From assembly GCA_902799355.1 (NCBI GenBank), contig CADCAG010000013.1:1-56121 (forward strand): a stretch of 56,121 bases of DNA, written 5' to 3'. This DNA is from an uncultured Bacteroidales bacterium. Its GTDB lineage: Bacteria > Bacteroidota > Bacteroidia > Bacteroidales > Bacteroidaceae. Of this stretch, positions 17,483 to 27,678 are shown piece after piece; within the stretch, counting starts at the first letter, position 1, and each line of letters opens with the position of its first letter. The notes beneath the pieces were generated by a model. It did no database searches, was not told the origin of the DNA, and saw only the letters and a list, made by a program, of their open reading frames with translations. A program made the position numbers and the translations under genes.

Positions 17483-18594
17483 TGTTCAGCCAGTTTGATG
17501 ACTTCTTTGGCGATGATGTCTGCAGAATCAGGCAGCGCCATCTTCAGGATGTTCTCGCTCAGACTCTTCAGCTTAGCAGCATCCTGTACGGTGTCGATGG
17601 CCATAGGCAACAGCAGCTTATCAGCCTCGCGGTCCTTGACATAGAGGGCAGCGTCTTTGTTAACCAATGCCAGTGCGTTTTTCGTCTGGTGGTCTTCAGC
17701 CACATTGGGTGAAGGAACCAGAATAACGGGAACTCCTAACAGACAGAACTCACTGATGCTACCTGCTCCAGCGCGACTGATAACCAGGTCGGCAGCCTTA
17801 TAGGCAGCACCCATATCGCTGATGAAGTCAGTAACAACCAGGTTGTCGGGCTTGCCATCCTTCAGACGTTCGGCAATCTCAGCACTATAGTACTTACCCG
17901 TCTGCCAGACAAACTGTACATCAGTATGCTGGCGAACGAGGTCGAGGTGCTGCAATACACTCTCATTGATGGTACGGGCACCTAACGAGCCACCTACCAG
18001 GAGAATGGTCTTCTTATTGGGATCGAGGCCAAAGGTCTTGACAGCCTCTTCACGAGTCAGGGTGGTATCGAGCAACTGCTGACGAACGGGGTTACCTGTT
18101 AGCATCAACTTCTCAGCGGGGAAGAAACGTTCCATGCCCTCATAAGCCACACAGATCTTTGCAGCCTTCTTGGCAAGGGTCTTGTTGGCCAGTCCTGCAT
18201 AGCTGTTCTGCTCTTGCAGCAGGGTAGGGATACCCAGCGCATTGGCGGCACCAAGGGCAGCACTGCTGGCATAGCCACCGACACCGACAGCCACCTGTGG
18301 GTCGAACTGGCGCAGCAGTTTCTTGGCCATCCGCTTACTGCGCAGATAGTCTATTGCTACCCCGATATTGCCCAGCTTCCATAACGGACGCAGGAAACCA
18401 CGGATGGGCAGACCTTCGATATCATAGCCGGCAGCAGGCACACGCTGCATCTCCATTCGACCTTGTGCACCCACAAACAGAATCTTGGCATCAGGGCGTA
18501 AAGCCTTGATGGCATTGGCGATAGACACTGCTGGGAAGATATGACCTCCCGTACCGCCACCACTGATAATGACTCTTAACTCCTTTTCTTCCAT
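17473..18594 (-). CDS. murG: UDP-N-acetylglucosamine transferase making lipid II
   Basis: MurG moves GlcNAc from UDP-GlcNAc to lipid I at the inner face of the membrane. The 373-residue GT-B protein has IISGGGTGGHIFPAVSIAN (G-loop), VGVGGYASSAALGAAN, LLQEQNSYAGLANK, LVGGSLGARTINESV and the C-terminal nucleotide site SRAGAGSISEFCLLGVPVIL. Length is typical. It is preceded by a 9-mer repeat array that also provides the purine-rich GGAGTTAAAAGAAGC ribosome-binding region. Confidence 0.98.
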   Translation of the reverse strand: MEEKELRVIISGGGTGGHIFPAVSIANAIKALRPDAKILFVGAQGRMEMQRVPAAGYDIEGLPIRGFLRPLWKLGNIGVAIDYLRSKRMAKKLLRQFDPQVAVGVGGYASSAALGAANALGIPTLLQEQNSYAGLANKTLAKKAAKICVAYEGMERFFPAEKLMLTGNPVRQQLLDTTLTREEAVKTFGLDPNKKTILLVGGSLGARTINESVLQHLDLVRQHTDVQFVWQTGKYYSAEIAERLKDGKPDNLVVTDFISDMGAAYKAADLVISRAGAGSISEFCLLGVPVILVPSPNVAEDHQTKNALALVNKDAALYVKDREADKLLLPMAIDTVQDAAKLKSLSENILKMALPDSADIIAKEVIKLAEQAH

Positions 18595-18601
18595 ATGCTT
18601 C

Positions 18602-18665
18602 TTTTAACTCCTTTAACTCCCTTAACTTCTTTAACTCCCTTAACTTCTTTAACTCCTCCTAACTT
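18602..18665 (-). repeat. 9-mer tandem array across the ftsW stop and murG leader
   Basis: On the plus strand seven units TTTTAACTC, CTTTAACTC, CCTTAACTT, CTTTAACTC, CCTTAACTT, CTTTAACTC and a degenerate last unit run with period 9. Along the operon the unit is GGAGTTAAG/GAAGTTAAA. The array begins inside ftsW, encoding its last residues EVRRS and the stop codon. Confidence 0.8.
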
Positions 18666-19902
18666 CATCCAATTCTTCTTCCTTCTTAACCTTTGCCGAA
18701 CGGCTGACACTCAGGATGGCACCGATATAGGCACAGTTGATGATGGTCGACGTACCACCCTTGGAGATGAGCGGTAATGGCTGACCAGTGACAGGTGCCA
18801 AACCAACAGCTACCATCATATTGAATGTTGCCTGGATGACCAACAGCAATCCAAGTCCCATAGCCAGGAATGCAGGGAAGTTGTTCTCGCATCTGCTGGC
18901 AATACGTGCACAACGATAGAGTAGGAAGATATACAGGCACATGACCACGAAGGCTCCGACGATACCCAGCTCCTCAATGATGATAGCATAGATAAAGTCC
19001 GAGAAAGCCTGCGACAGGAAGTCGCGCTCAGTACTCTTGCCAGGACCCTTGCCAATGACACCACTCGATACGATGGCGATATTGGCATGTGCCACCTGTG
19101 CATCCTTGTCGAGGTCATACTCCTGGGGAGAGGGTTTGGGCTTGCCAAACTTCATGATACGGCTCTTCCACGTGTCGGCACGGTGGAACATCTTCTCGAT
19201 GGCGTTCTTTTTCTTCGGTTGTGTGACCACCTGTTCAGTCTGTGCCAGTTCTGCTTCATCATTGCTGGTATCATGACCGACAAGCATCACCATGGAGAGG
19301 GCAAAGACCACGAAAACAATGATGACTGCTGCTAGCTTTGCCAACTGACGGATGGGCACCAAGCCAATGAACATCATCAGGTAGACCACGGCGAAGAGCA
19401 TGGCAGCGGTCGACAGGTTCTCCAAGCCTATCAGAAAACAGGCTGGTACCGTGATGCGCATAATCCACTTGAAAGTGTTCTTGTCGGCACCATCCTCGCG
19501 TTGCATGGCTGCCAACACCTGGGCAACAGCCAGCACGATGGTACCCTTGGCAATCTCTGAAGGCTGGAAGGTAAAGCCAAACAGACTGATCCAGCGTCCT
19601 GCATCACCCACCTTGGTACCTGCCAGGAGCACCCATAGCAGGGTCACCGCGGAGATGAGCATCAGGAACGGTGTCATCAGCTTGAAATAACGGCAAGGTA
19701 TATTCAAGGTGATGATAGCCACCAACACACCCACCACGATGGTTCCCGTGTGGTATACAATGGGGCCGATGTAGTTCTGACTCTTATAGGTAAGACCGCT
19801 GGATGCGGAGAACACCTCCACGATGCTCACCATGCAGAGAAAGAAGAAGATCATCCAGACGACCTTATCTCCCTTGAAGAGATTGCCTAATTTCTTATTC
19901 AT
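18649..19902 (-). CDS. ftsW: Septal peptidoglycan polymerase FtsW (SEDS family)
   Basis: FtsW polymerises lipid II at the septum with FtsI. The 417-residue multi-helix protein shows SEDS landmarks: VEVFSASSGLTYK, WISLFGFTFQPSEIAKG, HANIAIVSSGVIGKGPGKS and GGTSTIINCAYIGAILSVSR near the end. It has an enlarged charged cytoplasmic loop around residues 195-260 (DEAELAQTEQVVTQPKKKN) not present in the E. coli protein. Its start overlaps the murD end by 4 bases. The final codons lie in a 9-mer repeat array. Confidence 0.96.
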   Translation of the reverse strand: MNKKLGNLFKGDKVVWMIFFFLCMVSIVEVFSASSGLTYKSQNYIGPIVYHTGTIVVGVLVAIITLNIPCRYFKLMTPFLMLISAVTLLWVLLAGTKVGDAGRWISLFGFTFQPSEIAKGTIVLAVAQVLAAMQREDGADKNTFKWIMRITVPACFLIGLENLSTAAMLFAVVYLMMFIGLVPIRQLAKLAAVIIVFVVFALSMVMLVGHDTSNDEAELAQTEQVVTQPKKKNAIEKMFHRADTWKSRIMKFGKPKPSPQEYDLDKDAQVAHANIAIVSSGVIGKGPGKSTERDFLSQAFSDFIYAIIIEELGIVGAFVVMCLYIFLLYRCARIASRCENNFPAFLAMGLGLLLVIQATFNMMVAVGLAPVTGQPLPLISKGGTSTIINCAYIGAILSVSRSAKVKKEEELDEVRRS

Positions 19903-21230
19903 AGATTTCTTGCCAATTCCTTGAACTGTTCCCCACGGTCTTCCATATTCTTAAAGAGGTCGAAGCTGGCACAACACGGTGACAGCAGTACCGTCATGCC
20001 TGGCTCAGCCATCTCGTAGCAGGCCTGGATACACTCTTTCATGGAGTGGGTGTCACGCACAGGGATGCCCAGCGCATCGAAGTTGTCGTGCAACTTCTGA
20101 TTGTCAGCACCGAGGTATACCAAGCCAGCACATTTCTCCTTGACCAACGGCTTGATGGGATCGTAGTCGTTACCTTTGTCCTTACCACCGATGATGAGGA
20201 TGGTCTTGGTCTTCATAGACTCCAGGGCATACCAGCAGGCATCGACATTGGTGGCTTTAGAGTCGTTGACATACTGCACGCCACGTACAGTACATACCTT
20301 CTCCAGACGATGCTCCACGCCAGGGAAGTCGCTGAGTGACTGACGAATGATGTCTTTCTTGATACCAGCGATGTTAGTGGCAATACCTGCTGCCAGTGAG
20401 TTGTAGATATTGTGTTTACCCGTCAGACTCAGTGCCTCCTGTTCCATATTGAATGGTTCAGGCTGCTCGATGGTATACTGACCGGCCTCGATATAACCGA
20501 TAGAACCCTTCTCCTTGAGCTCTGAGAACGGGTACTGGATAGACTGAATGTCGTACTTCTCCAACTCACGTTTGATGATGGGGTCATCGTTCCAATAGAT
20601 GAAGGCATCTTGCGGTGTCTGGTTCTGGATGATACGCATCTTGGCATCAACATAGTTCTGCATCTTGAAGTCGTAACGATCCAGATGGTCGGGGGTGATA
20701 TTCAGCAAGATAGCGATATTGGCACGGAAGTCGTACATGTTATCCAGCTGGAAAGAACTCAGCTCGATGACATAGTAGGCATGAGGGTCTTCAGCCACCT
20801 GAAGTGCCAGCGAGTTACCGATATTGCCAGCAAGGCCGACATCGTAACCGGCATTCTTGAAGATGTGGTAGATGAGCGATGTGGTGGTAGTCTTACCATT
20901 AGAACCGGTAATACAGATCATCTTAGAATCGGTATAGCGTCCGGCGAACTCTATCTCACTGATGATGCCTATGCCACGCTCCTTGATCTTCACAATCATC
21001 GGGGCAGTGTCAGGAATACCAGGACTCTTGATGATTTCGTCGGCAGCGAGAATCTTCTCCTCGGTATGCTGTCCTTCCTCCCACGCTATCTGGTGGTCGT
21101 CAAGCATCTTCTTATACTTGTCGCTAATCTTCGACATGTCACTGACGAACACGTCGAAACCCTCTTTCTTGGCCAGTACGGCAGCTCCTGCACCGCTCTC
21201 GCCAGCTCCTAATATGACAATCTTACTCAT
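19899..21230 (-). CDS. murD: UDP-N-acetylmuramoyl-L-alanine--D-glutamate ligase
   Basis: MurD adds D-Glu to UDP-MurNAc-L-Ala. The 443-residue Mur ligase has ILGAGESGAGAAVLAKK, the P-loop ITGSNGKTTTTSLIYHI (about 110-126), NITPDHLDRY, the VNDSKATNVDAC motif and the closing LLSPCCASFDLFKNMEDRG, all typical of MurD. Length is normal. It overlaps ftsW by 4 bases and follows mraY across a 9-mer array. Confidence 0.97.
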   Translation of the reverse strand: MSKIVILGAGESGAGAAVLAKKEGFDVFVSDMSKISDKYKKMLDDHQIAWEEGQHTEEKILAADEIIKSPGIPDTAPMIVKIKERGIGIISEIEFAGRYTDSKMICITGSNGKTTTTSLIYHIFKNAGYDVGLAGNIGNSLALQVAEDPHAYYVIELSSFQLDNMYDFRANIAILLNITPDHLDRYDFKMQNYVDAKMRIIQNQTPQDAFIYWNDDPIIKRELEKYDIQSIQYPFSELKEKGSIGYIEAGQYTIEQPEPFNMEQEALSLTGKHNIYNSLAAGIATNIAGIKKDIIRQSLSDFPGVEHRLEKVCTVRGVQYVNDSKATNVDACWYALESMKTKTILIIGGKDKGNDYDPIKPLVKEKCAGLVYLGADNQKLHDNFDALGIPVRDTHSMKECIQACYEMAEPGMTVLLSPCCASFDLFKNMEDRGEQFKELARNL

Positions 21231-21233
21231 ATC

Positions 21234-21273
21234 TACTTTAACTTCTTTAACTTCTTTAACTCCTTTAACTTCA
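21234..21273 (-). repeat. 9-mer tandem array between mraY and murD
   Basis: Plus strand CTACTTTAA, CTTCTTTAA, CTTCTTTAA, CTCCTTTAA, CTTCATCTC with period 9. Along the operon this is GAAGTTAAA/GGAGTTAAA, the same unit as between ftsW and murG, running from the mraY stop codon to three bases before the murD start. The GGAG-like core could act as repeated ribosome sites. Confidence 0.8.
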
Positions 21274-22542
21274 TCTCACCTTCAGGGTGATAATCGTTAA
21301 TGCTGCTAATATGATACTGATAATCCAGAAACGGATAGTAATCTTCGACTCATGGAACGGACGACGAGGCCAGCCCTTCAAGATATAGGTGCTGGTGGCA
21401 TCGAGCTGTGAGTCCAGACGACGGAAGGTGTCGTGGATAGGTGTTGCACGGAACACACGTATACGCTTGCCCTTTTTCTTCTGTATCTTAAACCACTGGG
21501 TCTGGATGATGACACTCAGACTTTCTATGAAGAAGATGCCACACAGTATGGGCAGCAGCAGTTCCTTATGGATGATGACGGCACAGACACCGATGATACC
21601 ACCGATGGCCAGCGAACCTGTATCGCCCATGAAGACCTGTGCGGGATAGGCGTTATACCACAGGAAACCAACCATAGCACCCACGAAAGCTGCCAGGAAG
21701 ACTACCAGCTCCTGCGACTGCGGGATATACATGATGTCGAAATATGCTGCATAGACAATATGCGACGATACATAGGCAAAGATGGCCAGTGCCACACCCA
21801 CAATAGCCGAGTTGCCGGCACACATACCGTCCATACCGTCGTTCAGATTGGCACCGTTCGATACCGCTGTCACCACGAAGATGGTCATAAAGACAAACAG
21901 GATCCAGCCAGCGGCAACCTTGTACTTTCCACAGAACGACATCACATTGGAGTAGTTCAGGTTGTGATTCTTGATGAACGGAATGGTGGTCTGCAGTGAC
22001 TTGACAGCCTGTGGTTGGTGCTTGATGACAACCTCCTTATTCTGCTGAGGTACAGACACATTCTCTCGTACCACTGCATCAGGACTCAGCCACAGCGTCA
22101 GACCCACGATGAAGCCGATAGACAGCTGACCTATAATCTTATAGCGACCTTTCAGACCATCTTTGTTCTTACGGAAAATCTTGATATAGTCGTCCATGAA
22201 ACCCAGGAAACCCAGCCATACCGTGGTGCCTATCATCAGCAAGAGGTAGATGTTGCGCATACGGCCCAGCAGGATAATGGGTACCAGGATGGCCACGATG
22301 ATGATGATACCACCCATGGTAGGTACACCTTTCTTCTCTACGCCAAACGGATCGATACTTGGGTCACGTGCTGTCTCAGAAATGTTGCGACGCTTCATCC
22401 ACTTGATGAAGTACTCGCCAAACCATGCCGATATCAAGAGCGACAGGATAAGGGCCAACAGTGCACGGAACGAGATGTACGACCAGATGTGAGAACCTGG
22501 GATGTTGAACTGTTCAAGGAATCTGAAGATGTAATATAGCAT
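21271..22542 (-). CDS. mraY: Phospho-N-acetylmuramoyl-pentapeptide transferase
   Basis: MraY couples UDP-MurNAc-pentapeptide to undecaprenyl phosphate, giving lipid I. The 423-residue membrane protein has PTMGGIIIIVAILVPIIL, LGFMDDYIKIFRKNKDGL with the catalytic Asp pair, NLNDGMDGMCAGNSAIV, and RATPIHDTFRR near the end. It is about 60 residues longer than the E. coli enzyme owing to a central insertion (NKEVVIKHQPQAVKSLQT), which is usual in Bacteroidota. It sits between murE and murD as in related genomes. Confidence 0.98.
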   Translation of the reverse strand: MLYYIFRFLEQFNIPGSHIWSYISFRALLALILSLLISAWFGEYFIKWMKRRNISETARDPSIDPFGVEKKGVPTMGGIIIIVAILVPIILLGRMRNIYLLLMIGTTVWLGFLGFMDDYIKIFRKNKDGLKGRYKIIGQLSIGFIVGLTLWLSPDAVVRENVSVPQQNKEVVIKHQPQAVKSLQTTIPFIKNHNLNYSNVMSFCGKYKVAAGWILFVFMTIFVVTAVSNGANLNDGMDGMCAGNSAIVGVALAIFAYVSSHIVYAAYFDIMYIPQSQELVVFLAAFVGAMVGFLWYNAYPAQVFMGDTGSLAIGGIIGVCAVIIHKELLLPILCGIFFIESLSVIIQTQWFKIQKKKGKRIRVFRATPIHDTFRRLDSQLDATSTYILKGWPRRPFHESKITIRFWIISIILAALTIITLKVR

Positions 22543-22558
22543 GTTCTTTTGTTTTTTA

Positions 22559-22586
22559 TATCGTTATAACGTCATGACGTCATTGT
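22559..22586 (-). repeat. TGACGTCA-type octamer repeat between murE and mraY
   Basis: Plus strand TATCGTTA, TAACGTCA, TGACGTCA with period 8; the murE stop codon (complement of 22580-22582) falls in the array. The last unit is palindromic (ATGACGTCAT). Weaker than the other junction arrays. Confidence 0.45.
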
Positions 22587-24052
22587 GAGATTCCGAAGAT
22601 TTCCCTTACTACCTCACGGTCGTCGAAGTGGTGCTTGACGCCCTTGATTTCCTGATAGTCCTCATGACCCTTGCCGGCAATGAGGATGACATCACCCTTC
22701 TCGGCCATCATGCAGGCGGTACGGATAGCTTCCTTACGGTCGACAATGCTGACGACTTTCTTCATCTGCTTCTGATCAAGACCTGCCAGCATGTCGTTGA
22801 TGATGTCCTGAGGCTCCTCAAAACGGGGATTGTCGGAAGTAATGATGACACGGTCGCTCTGCTTGACGGCCTCCTGAGCCATCAGCGGACGCTTACCCTT
22901 GTCACGGTTGCCACCGGCACCACAGACAGTGATGATCTTTCCCTGTTTGCCTTCCATGACCTCGTGAATGGCATTGAGCACGTTCTCCAAAGCGTCAGGG
23001 GTGTGGGCATAGTCCACGACTGCTGTGACACCTTCCTCTGAACGGATGGGCTCCAGTCGACCAGCCACGCTCTTCAGCGTGCTGAGTACCACGAGGATGT
23101 CTTCCGGCTTTTTGCCTAGCATGACGGCAGCGCCGTACACTGCCAACAGGTTGGAAACATTGAACTTACCGATAAACTGTACACCAACCTCCTGGCCATT
23201 GATTTCCAGATACATACCCTCGAAATGGCATTCGATGATGCGGGCACGGAAGTCGGCCATACGCTGTACGGAATAGGTCTTCACCTGTGCCTTGCAGTTC
23301 TGCACCATCACACTGCCGTTCTTGTCGTCGCCATTGGTAATGGCAAAGGCATCCTTTGACAGTCCATCGAAGAAAGCCTTCTTGGCATCGCGGTAGTTCT
23401 CGAAGGTCTTATGGTAGTCCAGGTGGTCGCGGGTGAGGTTGGTAAACAGTCCTCCGGCAAACTTCAGGCCACCAATGCGCTGCTGGGCAATGGCATGACT
23501 GGAGCACTCCATGAAAGCATATTCACAGCCAGCCTCCACCATCTGGTGCAGCAATTTGTTCAGTTCAATGGGGTCTGGGGTAGTATGGTCGGCAGGGATG
23601 GCCTCGCCCTCGATATAGTTACATACCGTAGAGAGCAGACCACACTTGTGACCGAACTTGCGGAACATATTATATAATAAGGTGGCGATGGTCGTCTTAC
23701 CATTGGTACCGGTGACACCCACCAACTTCAGCTTCAGTGAAGGCTCACCATAGAAGACGGTAGCTACAGGGCCCACGGCAGCCTCAGTAGAAGCTACCTG
23801 CACATAAGTAGTGTGCTCAGCAGTTTTGTCGCTGAGACCCTCGGGTAAGTCCTCGCACAACACAGCCACAGCACCCAGTTCCAGTGCCTTGGGGATAAAG
23901 CGGTGTCCATCAGTCTGTGTACCTTTGATGGCCGCAAAGAGATGTCCCTTCTCTATCTTTCGTGAATCGATATTCACTCCCGTAATGTCTACGTCAGCAT
24001 TACCAACAATGGTAATCGGATGGACGTATTTCAGCAGTTCGCTTAATTTCAT
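22580..24052 (-). CDS. murE: UDP-MurNAc-tripeptide synthetase, meso-diaminopimelate type
   Basis: MurE adds the third peptide residue. The 490-residue protein has the P-loop [15 protein letters not shown] (GTNGKT at 115-120), the substrate motif [32 protein letters not shown] and, decisively, [10 protein letters not shown]: the DNPR motif marks enzymes that add meso-diaminopimelate rather than lysine. GKGHEDYQ follows near the C-terminus. Length and domain order are normal. It lies 30 bases after ftsI. Confidence 0.97.
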   Translation of the reverse strand: MKLSELLKYVHPITIVGNADVDITGVNIDSRKIEKGHLFAAIKGTQTDGHRFIPKALELGAVAVLCEDLPEGLSDKTAEHTTYVQVASTEAAVGPVATVFYGEPSLKLKLVGVTGTNGKTTIATLLYNMFRKFGHKCGLLSTVCNYIEGEAIPADHTTPDPIELNKLLHQMVEAGCEYAFMECSSHAIAQQRIGGLKFAGGLFTNLTRDHLDYHKTFENYRDAKKAFFDGLSKDAFAITNGDDKNGSVMVQNCKAQVKTYSVQRMADFRARIIECHFEGMYLEINGQEVGVQFIGKFNVSNLLAVYGAAVMLGKKPEDILVVLSTLKSVAGRLEPIRSEEGVTAVVDYAHTPDALENVLNAIHEVMEGKQGKIITVCGAGGNRDKGKRPLMAQEAVKQSDRVIITSDNPRFEEPQDIINDMLAGLDQKQMKKVVSIVDRKEAIRTACMMAEKGDVILIAGKGHEDYQEIKGVKHHFDDREVVREIFGISQ

Positions 24053-24082
24053 ATACCTTATTATATTTATTTCGTTTTCTAA

Positions 24083-26278
24083 TTATTCTAATGTCAACAC
24101 GCACTCTCCACCCTTGACGATGGCGCTACCCGCGTGCATGCTCTGGTGCTTGACCTTACCGCGTCCCTGCAGCTTGACCCGTAGACCGTATGTCTCCAGC
24201 AGGAACACCGCATCCTTGGCGCCCATACCCGTCACATCGGGAACGGAAGTGTTGCTGGGTTTGATCTTTGACAGGGCCACGCCGTCATGGCGTCGCTCTG
24301 CACTTCCCCAGATAGGATTACCGTTCGAGTAGCTGCCACTCCAGTGGCTATTGGTCTTGATGCCTAAGTCTGTAAGTACCTGACTGGCGGCAGCGATATT
24401 TCCGTTCTTGACGTCTGGGATGACGATAGAGCGCTCATCATGGGCATCGTCGACAGACATCTTCAGGTGACGAGCCATCACACCTTCTGCAATATGATGG
24501 AAGACAACACCACTCATACCACCACCCGAGGCGGGCAGACCGGTCTTCTTGATACAGACAATACACGTATAGAGGGGATTGTCAGCAGGGAAATAGCCAC
24601 AGAACGACAGCCAGTAGCGGGTGATGCCGGAATGGTAGCTACCGTGCTGGTCGGCCACCTGTGCCGTACCCGTCTTTCCTGCCACCTTGAAGAGTGGTGA
24701 ACCTGCCTTTCTTCCCAAACCTTGGCTGACCACATGGTGCAGGACAGTCTGCATGGTCTTGATGGCCTGTGGCTTGGCAATGCGCTCCTTGATGACCTCT
24801 GGTTCGAAGTTGACAACTGTCTCACCATTCTTGACAATCTTCTTGACGAAGCGCGGACGCATCATCTTACCATTGTTGGCAATGGCATTATAGAAGGTCA
24901 CCGTATTGATAGGTGCTATCTGTGTCTCATAACCGATAGACATCCAGGGCAGGGCCGTCTTGCTCCAGTTCTCGTACTGGCCACGCTTGTTCTTGTGGGG
25001 CATGCGGATGCGTGGAGGCAGATAACCTACCAATGGCAGCTTCAGGTCCTCATGAATACCCACGCGATAGAGTCCCTTGACATAACGCTCTGGATTCTTA
25101 CCGTAGAACTTGTCGATGACATGGCTGACACCGATGTTCGAGCTGACTTCCAGGGTGCGTGCTACATTGATGTCGCCATAGCCGCCACGACGCCAGTTGT
25201 GGTCTTTCATCCAACGGCCGTGCATTTCTTGTACACCACTACCTGTATGGATGACATAGCTGGTATCTACAACACCGTCATCAAGAGCCACCAGGAATGA
25301 TGCCACCTTGAAGACGGAACCTGGTTCACAGCGGTAGCTGATGGCACTGTTCACGGCTTCTGCATACTGGTAGTTCTCAGGATTATCACCCATACGCATC
25401 ATGTTGACAATGGCTTTCACGTCACCGGTCTTTACTTCCATCAGGATGGCCACACCCATCTCGCCGTTGACCAGCTTCAGTTCATCTATCAATGCCCGTT
25501 CAGCGATATCCTGCATGTTGACATCGATGGTGGTGACAATGTCAGCACCGTCCACAGGCATCATAACGGGGATGTTCATGTACTTGTTGAGGATCTTACG
25601 GCGACCGGTAATACCGGGCGTACCACGCAGGATGGAGTCATATGACAGCTCAATACCATAGTAGGCAGAATCCTTGGCACCAAACAGTCCGCCAACGGTA
25701 CGTTTGGCCAGTGAACCGAAGGGACGGTTACGCGAGTTGTATACCTCCTCCGTAAAGCCGCTCTTGTTTTTGGACATATTGAAGAAGGGAAGCTGCTTAA
25801 CCTCCATATAGGTGTTATAGTCGATGCGCTTAGGCCAGATGTTCCACCAGCGTGAACCCATCACCTGTCTGCCGGTCTTCCTGTCTGTCACCATCTTGTG
25901 GCGCCCTTCCTCCAAGTGTGTCTTAAACTCTTCAGTCGTACGCGTGGGAAAAATATTGTGTAAGCCTTCACAGACAGAGTCTAACTTGTCCAGCCATAGC
26001 GAATCATTTTCAAAGGCTGAGGCCTGGAAGTCCATGAAAATCTTGTACTCAGGAATAGAGCTGGCCATCAGCTGTCCGTCGCTGCTCAGGATGTTACCGC
26101 GATTGGGCTTTACGATGACACTGTCTCTCTTCAGACGTCCGGCCACCTCAGTCCAATACTGCTTCTTGGCAGTCATGATATAGAAGGCCTTACCGATAAC
26201 GGCAATACCAATAAGCGTCAGCACCAAGGCTATCGCCATGTAGCGGGGCATTACTTTGCTGTTGTCAAACTTGCTCAT
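24083..26278 (-). CDS. ftsI: Septal transpeptidase FtsI (PBP3) with C-terminal PASTA domains
   Basis: This 731-residue class B penicillin-binding protein cross-links septal peptidoglycan with FtsW. It has an N-terminal membrane helix (ALVLTLIGIAVIGKAFYIM), a dimerisation region, and a transpeptidase domain with the catalytic EPGSVFK serine near residue 318, SSNIG, and KTGTAQV near 537. After the catalytic domain come two PASTA-like repeats (VIPDVKNGNIAAASQVLTDL and SVPDVTGMGAKDAVFLLET), which E. coli FtsI lacks but Bacteroidota and Gram-positive homologues carry. Its start overlaps the ftsL end by 4 bases. Confidence 0.96.
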   Translation of the reverse strand: MSKFDNSKVMPRYMAIALVLTLIGIAVIGKAFYIMTAKKQYWTEVAGRLKRDSVIVKPNRGNILSSDGQLMASSIPEYKIFMDFQASAFENDSLWLDKLDSVCEGLHNIFPTRTTEEFKTHLEEGRHKMVTDRKTGRQVMGSRWWNIWPKRIDYNTYMEVKQLPFFNMSKNKSGFTEEVYNSRNRPFGSLAKRTVGGLFGAKDSAYYGIELSYDSILRGTPGITGRRKILNKYMNIPVMMPVDGADIVTTIDVNMQDIAERALIDELKLVNGEMGVAILMEVKTGDVKAIVNMMRMGDNPENYQYAEAVNSAISYRCEPGSVFKVASFLVALDDGVVDTSYVIHTGSGVQEMHGRWMKDHNWRRGGYGDINVARTLEVSSNIGVSHVIDKFYGKNPERYVKGLYRVGIHEDLKLPLVGYLPPRIRMPHKNKRGQYENWSKTALPWMSIGYETQIAPINTVTFYNAIANNGKMMRPRFVKKIVKNGETVVNFEPEVIKERIAKPQAIKTMQTVLHHVVSQGLGRKAGSPLFKVAGKTGTAQVADQHGSYHSGITRYWLSFCGYFPADNPLYTCIVCIKKTGLPASGGGMSGVVFHHIAEGVMARHLKMSVDDAHDERSIVIPDVKNGNIAAASQVLTDLGIKTNSHWSGSYSNGNPIWGSAERRHDGVALSKIKPSNTSVPDVTGMGAKDAVFLLETYGLRVKLQGRGKVKHQSMHAGSAIVKGGECVLTLE

Positions 26279-26742
26279 TCCGGTACTTCTATAATATAGG
26301 GAGGCTGGTCTGCCTGATGCAGCAGCGAGTCCTTGTTCTGTTTCAATATCTCTAGCACATGGCTCTCACGGCATTTCTCCGTCAGACGGCTAGACGAGCT
26401 GAGTGCCCTGAACTTGGCATCCTTCAGCTGCTGCTCCATCTTGTCAATAGTCAGCATGTCCTGCTGACACTGGTAGCGGAAAGCTACATAGACGATAGAG
26501 AAGGCCACTATCAAGACGAACAGCCAGATATGTGAACGTACCATCTCGGAGGTCAGCAAGTCGCCACCGAGGATGGTGCGCAGATTCAGCTGCGAAGAAG
26601 GCTTTGGATCTTCCTCGCTCACTGTTTCCTTGATTTTCTTCAGCGTCTCCTTCAAATCGTGCTCCTCCTCACTGGCGGTGTCAGGAGGAGTGGGGGCATC
26701 AATCTCGAGGGTCAGCTCTTCTTTTATCTGTTCGTCTGCCAT
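26275..26742 (-). CDS. ftsL: FtsL-like cell division protein
   Basis: The 155-residue product has an extended acidic cytoplasmic N-terminus (PTPPDTASEEEHDLKETLKK), one membrane helix (IWLFVLIVAFSIVYVAFRY around 85-103) and a coiled-coil periplasmic part (MLTIDKMEQQLKDAKFRALS). That layout and the place between rsmH and ftsI identify it as the FtsL equivalent, which bridges FtsQ/FtsB to FtsWI. Primary sequence of FtsL is poorly conserved, so topology and position carry the call. The cytoplasmic tail of about 85 residues is longer than the E. coli one. Confidence 0.85.
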   Translation of the reverse strand: MADEQIKEELTLEIDAPTPPDTASEEEHDLKETLKKIKETVSEEDPKPSSQLNLRTILGGDLLTSEMVRSHIWLFVLIVAFSIVYVAFRYQCQQDMLTIDKMEQQLKDAKFRALSSSSRLTEKCRESHVLEILKQNKDSLLHQADQPPYIIEVPE

Positions 26743-26751
26743 GTTATAATC

Positions 26752-27672
26752 TTATATTTTCTCTGCTATGCGGAGCTTGGCGCTACGGCTGCGCGGGTTC
26801 TCCGTCTGTTCTTGTTCGTCGGGTACGATGACCTTGTTGTTGACCAGCTTGAAAGGCGACAGGAAACGTCCGAAAAAATCCTGTTCCACTTTCCCTTCGG
26901 CATTACCCGATTTCATCACGTTTTTCACGATGCGGTCTTCCAGTGAGTGATAGGTGATGACACTGAGGCGCCCACCCTTTGCCAGTAGTTGTGTAGCACC
27001 TTTCAACATCTCGCGCAGGGCGTCCATCTCATGGTTCACCTCAATGCGCATAGCCTGATAGATCTTGGCCATATCCTTTTTCCACTGGTTGTTGGGATTG
27101 TCAACATCTATTCCCAATACTTGCAACAGTTGGCCTGTCGTTTCTATGCGTTTTTGCTGACGTGCTTTTACCAGTGTCCTGGCAATGCGGCGGGCATCTT
27201 TTAGTTCGCCATAGAGGTAGAACACGTCGGCCAGCTGTTCTTCGGTATAGTCGTTCAGCACGTCGGCAGCAGTCTTTCCTGCACGGTTGTTCATGCGCAT
27301 ATCCAGTGGAGCGTCGTAGCGAAACGAGAAACCACGCGTCTCGTCGTCGAAATGGTGACTCGATACTCCCAGGTCTGCCAGCAGTCCGTCAATATGCTCT
27401 ATACCGTAATATTGCATCCAGTTCTCTATATATCTGAAGTTGCTGCGCACAAAGGTAAATCGATCATCATTGACGATATTCTTCTCTGCATCAGCATCCT
27501 GGTCGAAGCTATACAGATGTCCCTTGGCACCCAGGCGTGAGAGTATCTCCTTGGAGTGTCCGCCACCACCGAAAGTGACATCCACATAAACGCCGTCGGA
27601 CTGGATATCCAGTCCGTCAACGCTCTCTTTCAAGAGGACAGGTATGTGATATGTATCCACTGTGGTTAGCAT
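26752..27672 (-). CDS. rsmH: 16S rRNA (cytosine-1402-N4)-methyltransferase
   Basis: RsmH (MraW) methylates C1402 in the ribosomal decoding site using S-adenosylmethionine. The 306-residue protein shows HIPVLLKESVDGL, the SAM loop VDVTFGGGGHSKEILSRL, DGLLADLGVSSHHFDDETRG, DMRMNNRAGKTAADVLN and the C-terminal VITYHSLEDRIVKN and RSRSAKLRIAEK. Length is normal. It starts 6 bases after mraZ, so the two are co-translated. Confidence 0.98.
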   Translation of the reverse strand: MLTTVDTYHIPVLLKESVDGLDIQSDGVYVDVTFGGGGHSKEILSRLGAKGHLYSFDQDADAEKNIVNDDRFTFVRSNFRYIENWMQYYGIEHIDGLLADLGVSSHHFDDETRGFSFRYDAPLDMRMNNRAGKTAADVLNDYTEEQLADVFYLYGELKDARRIARTLVKARQQKRIETTGQLLQVLGIDVDNPNNQWKKDMAKIYQAMRIEVNHEMDALREMLKGATQLLAKGGRLSVITYHSLEDRIVKNVMKSGNAEGKVEQDFFGRFLSPFKLVNNKVIVPDEQEQTENPRSRSAKLRIAEKI

Positions 27673-27678
27673 AATATC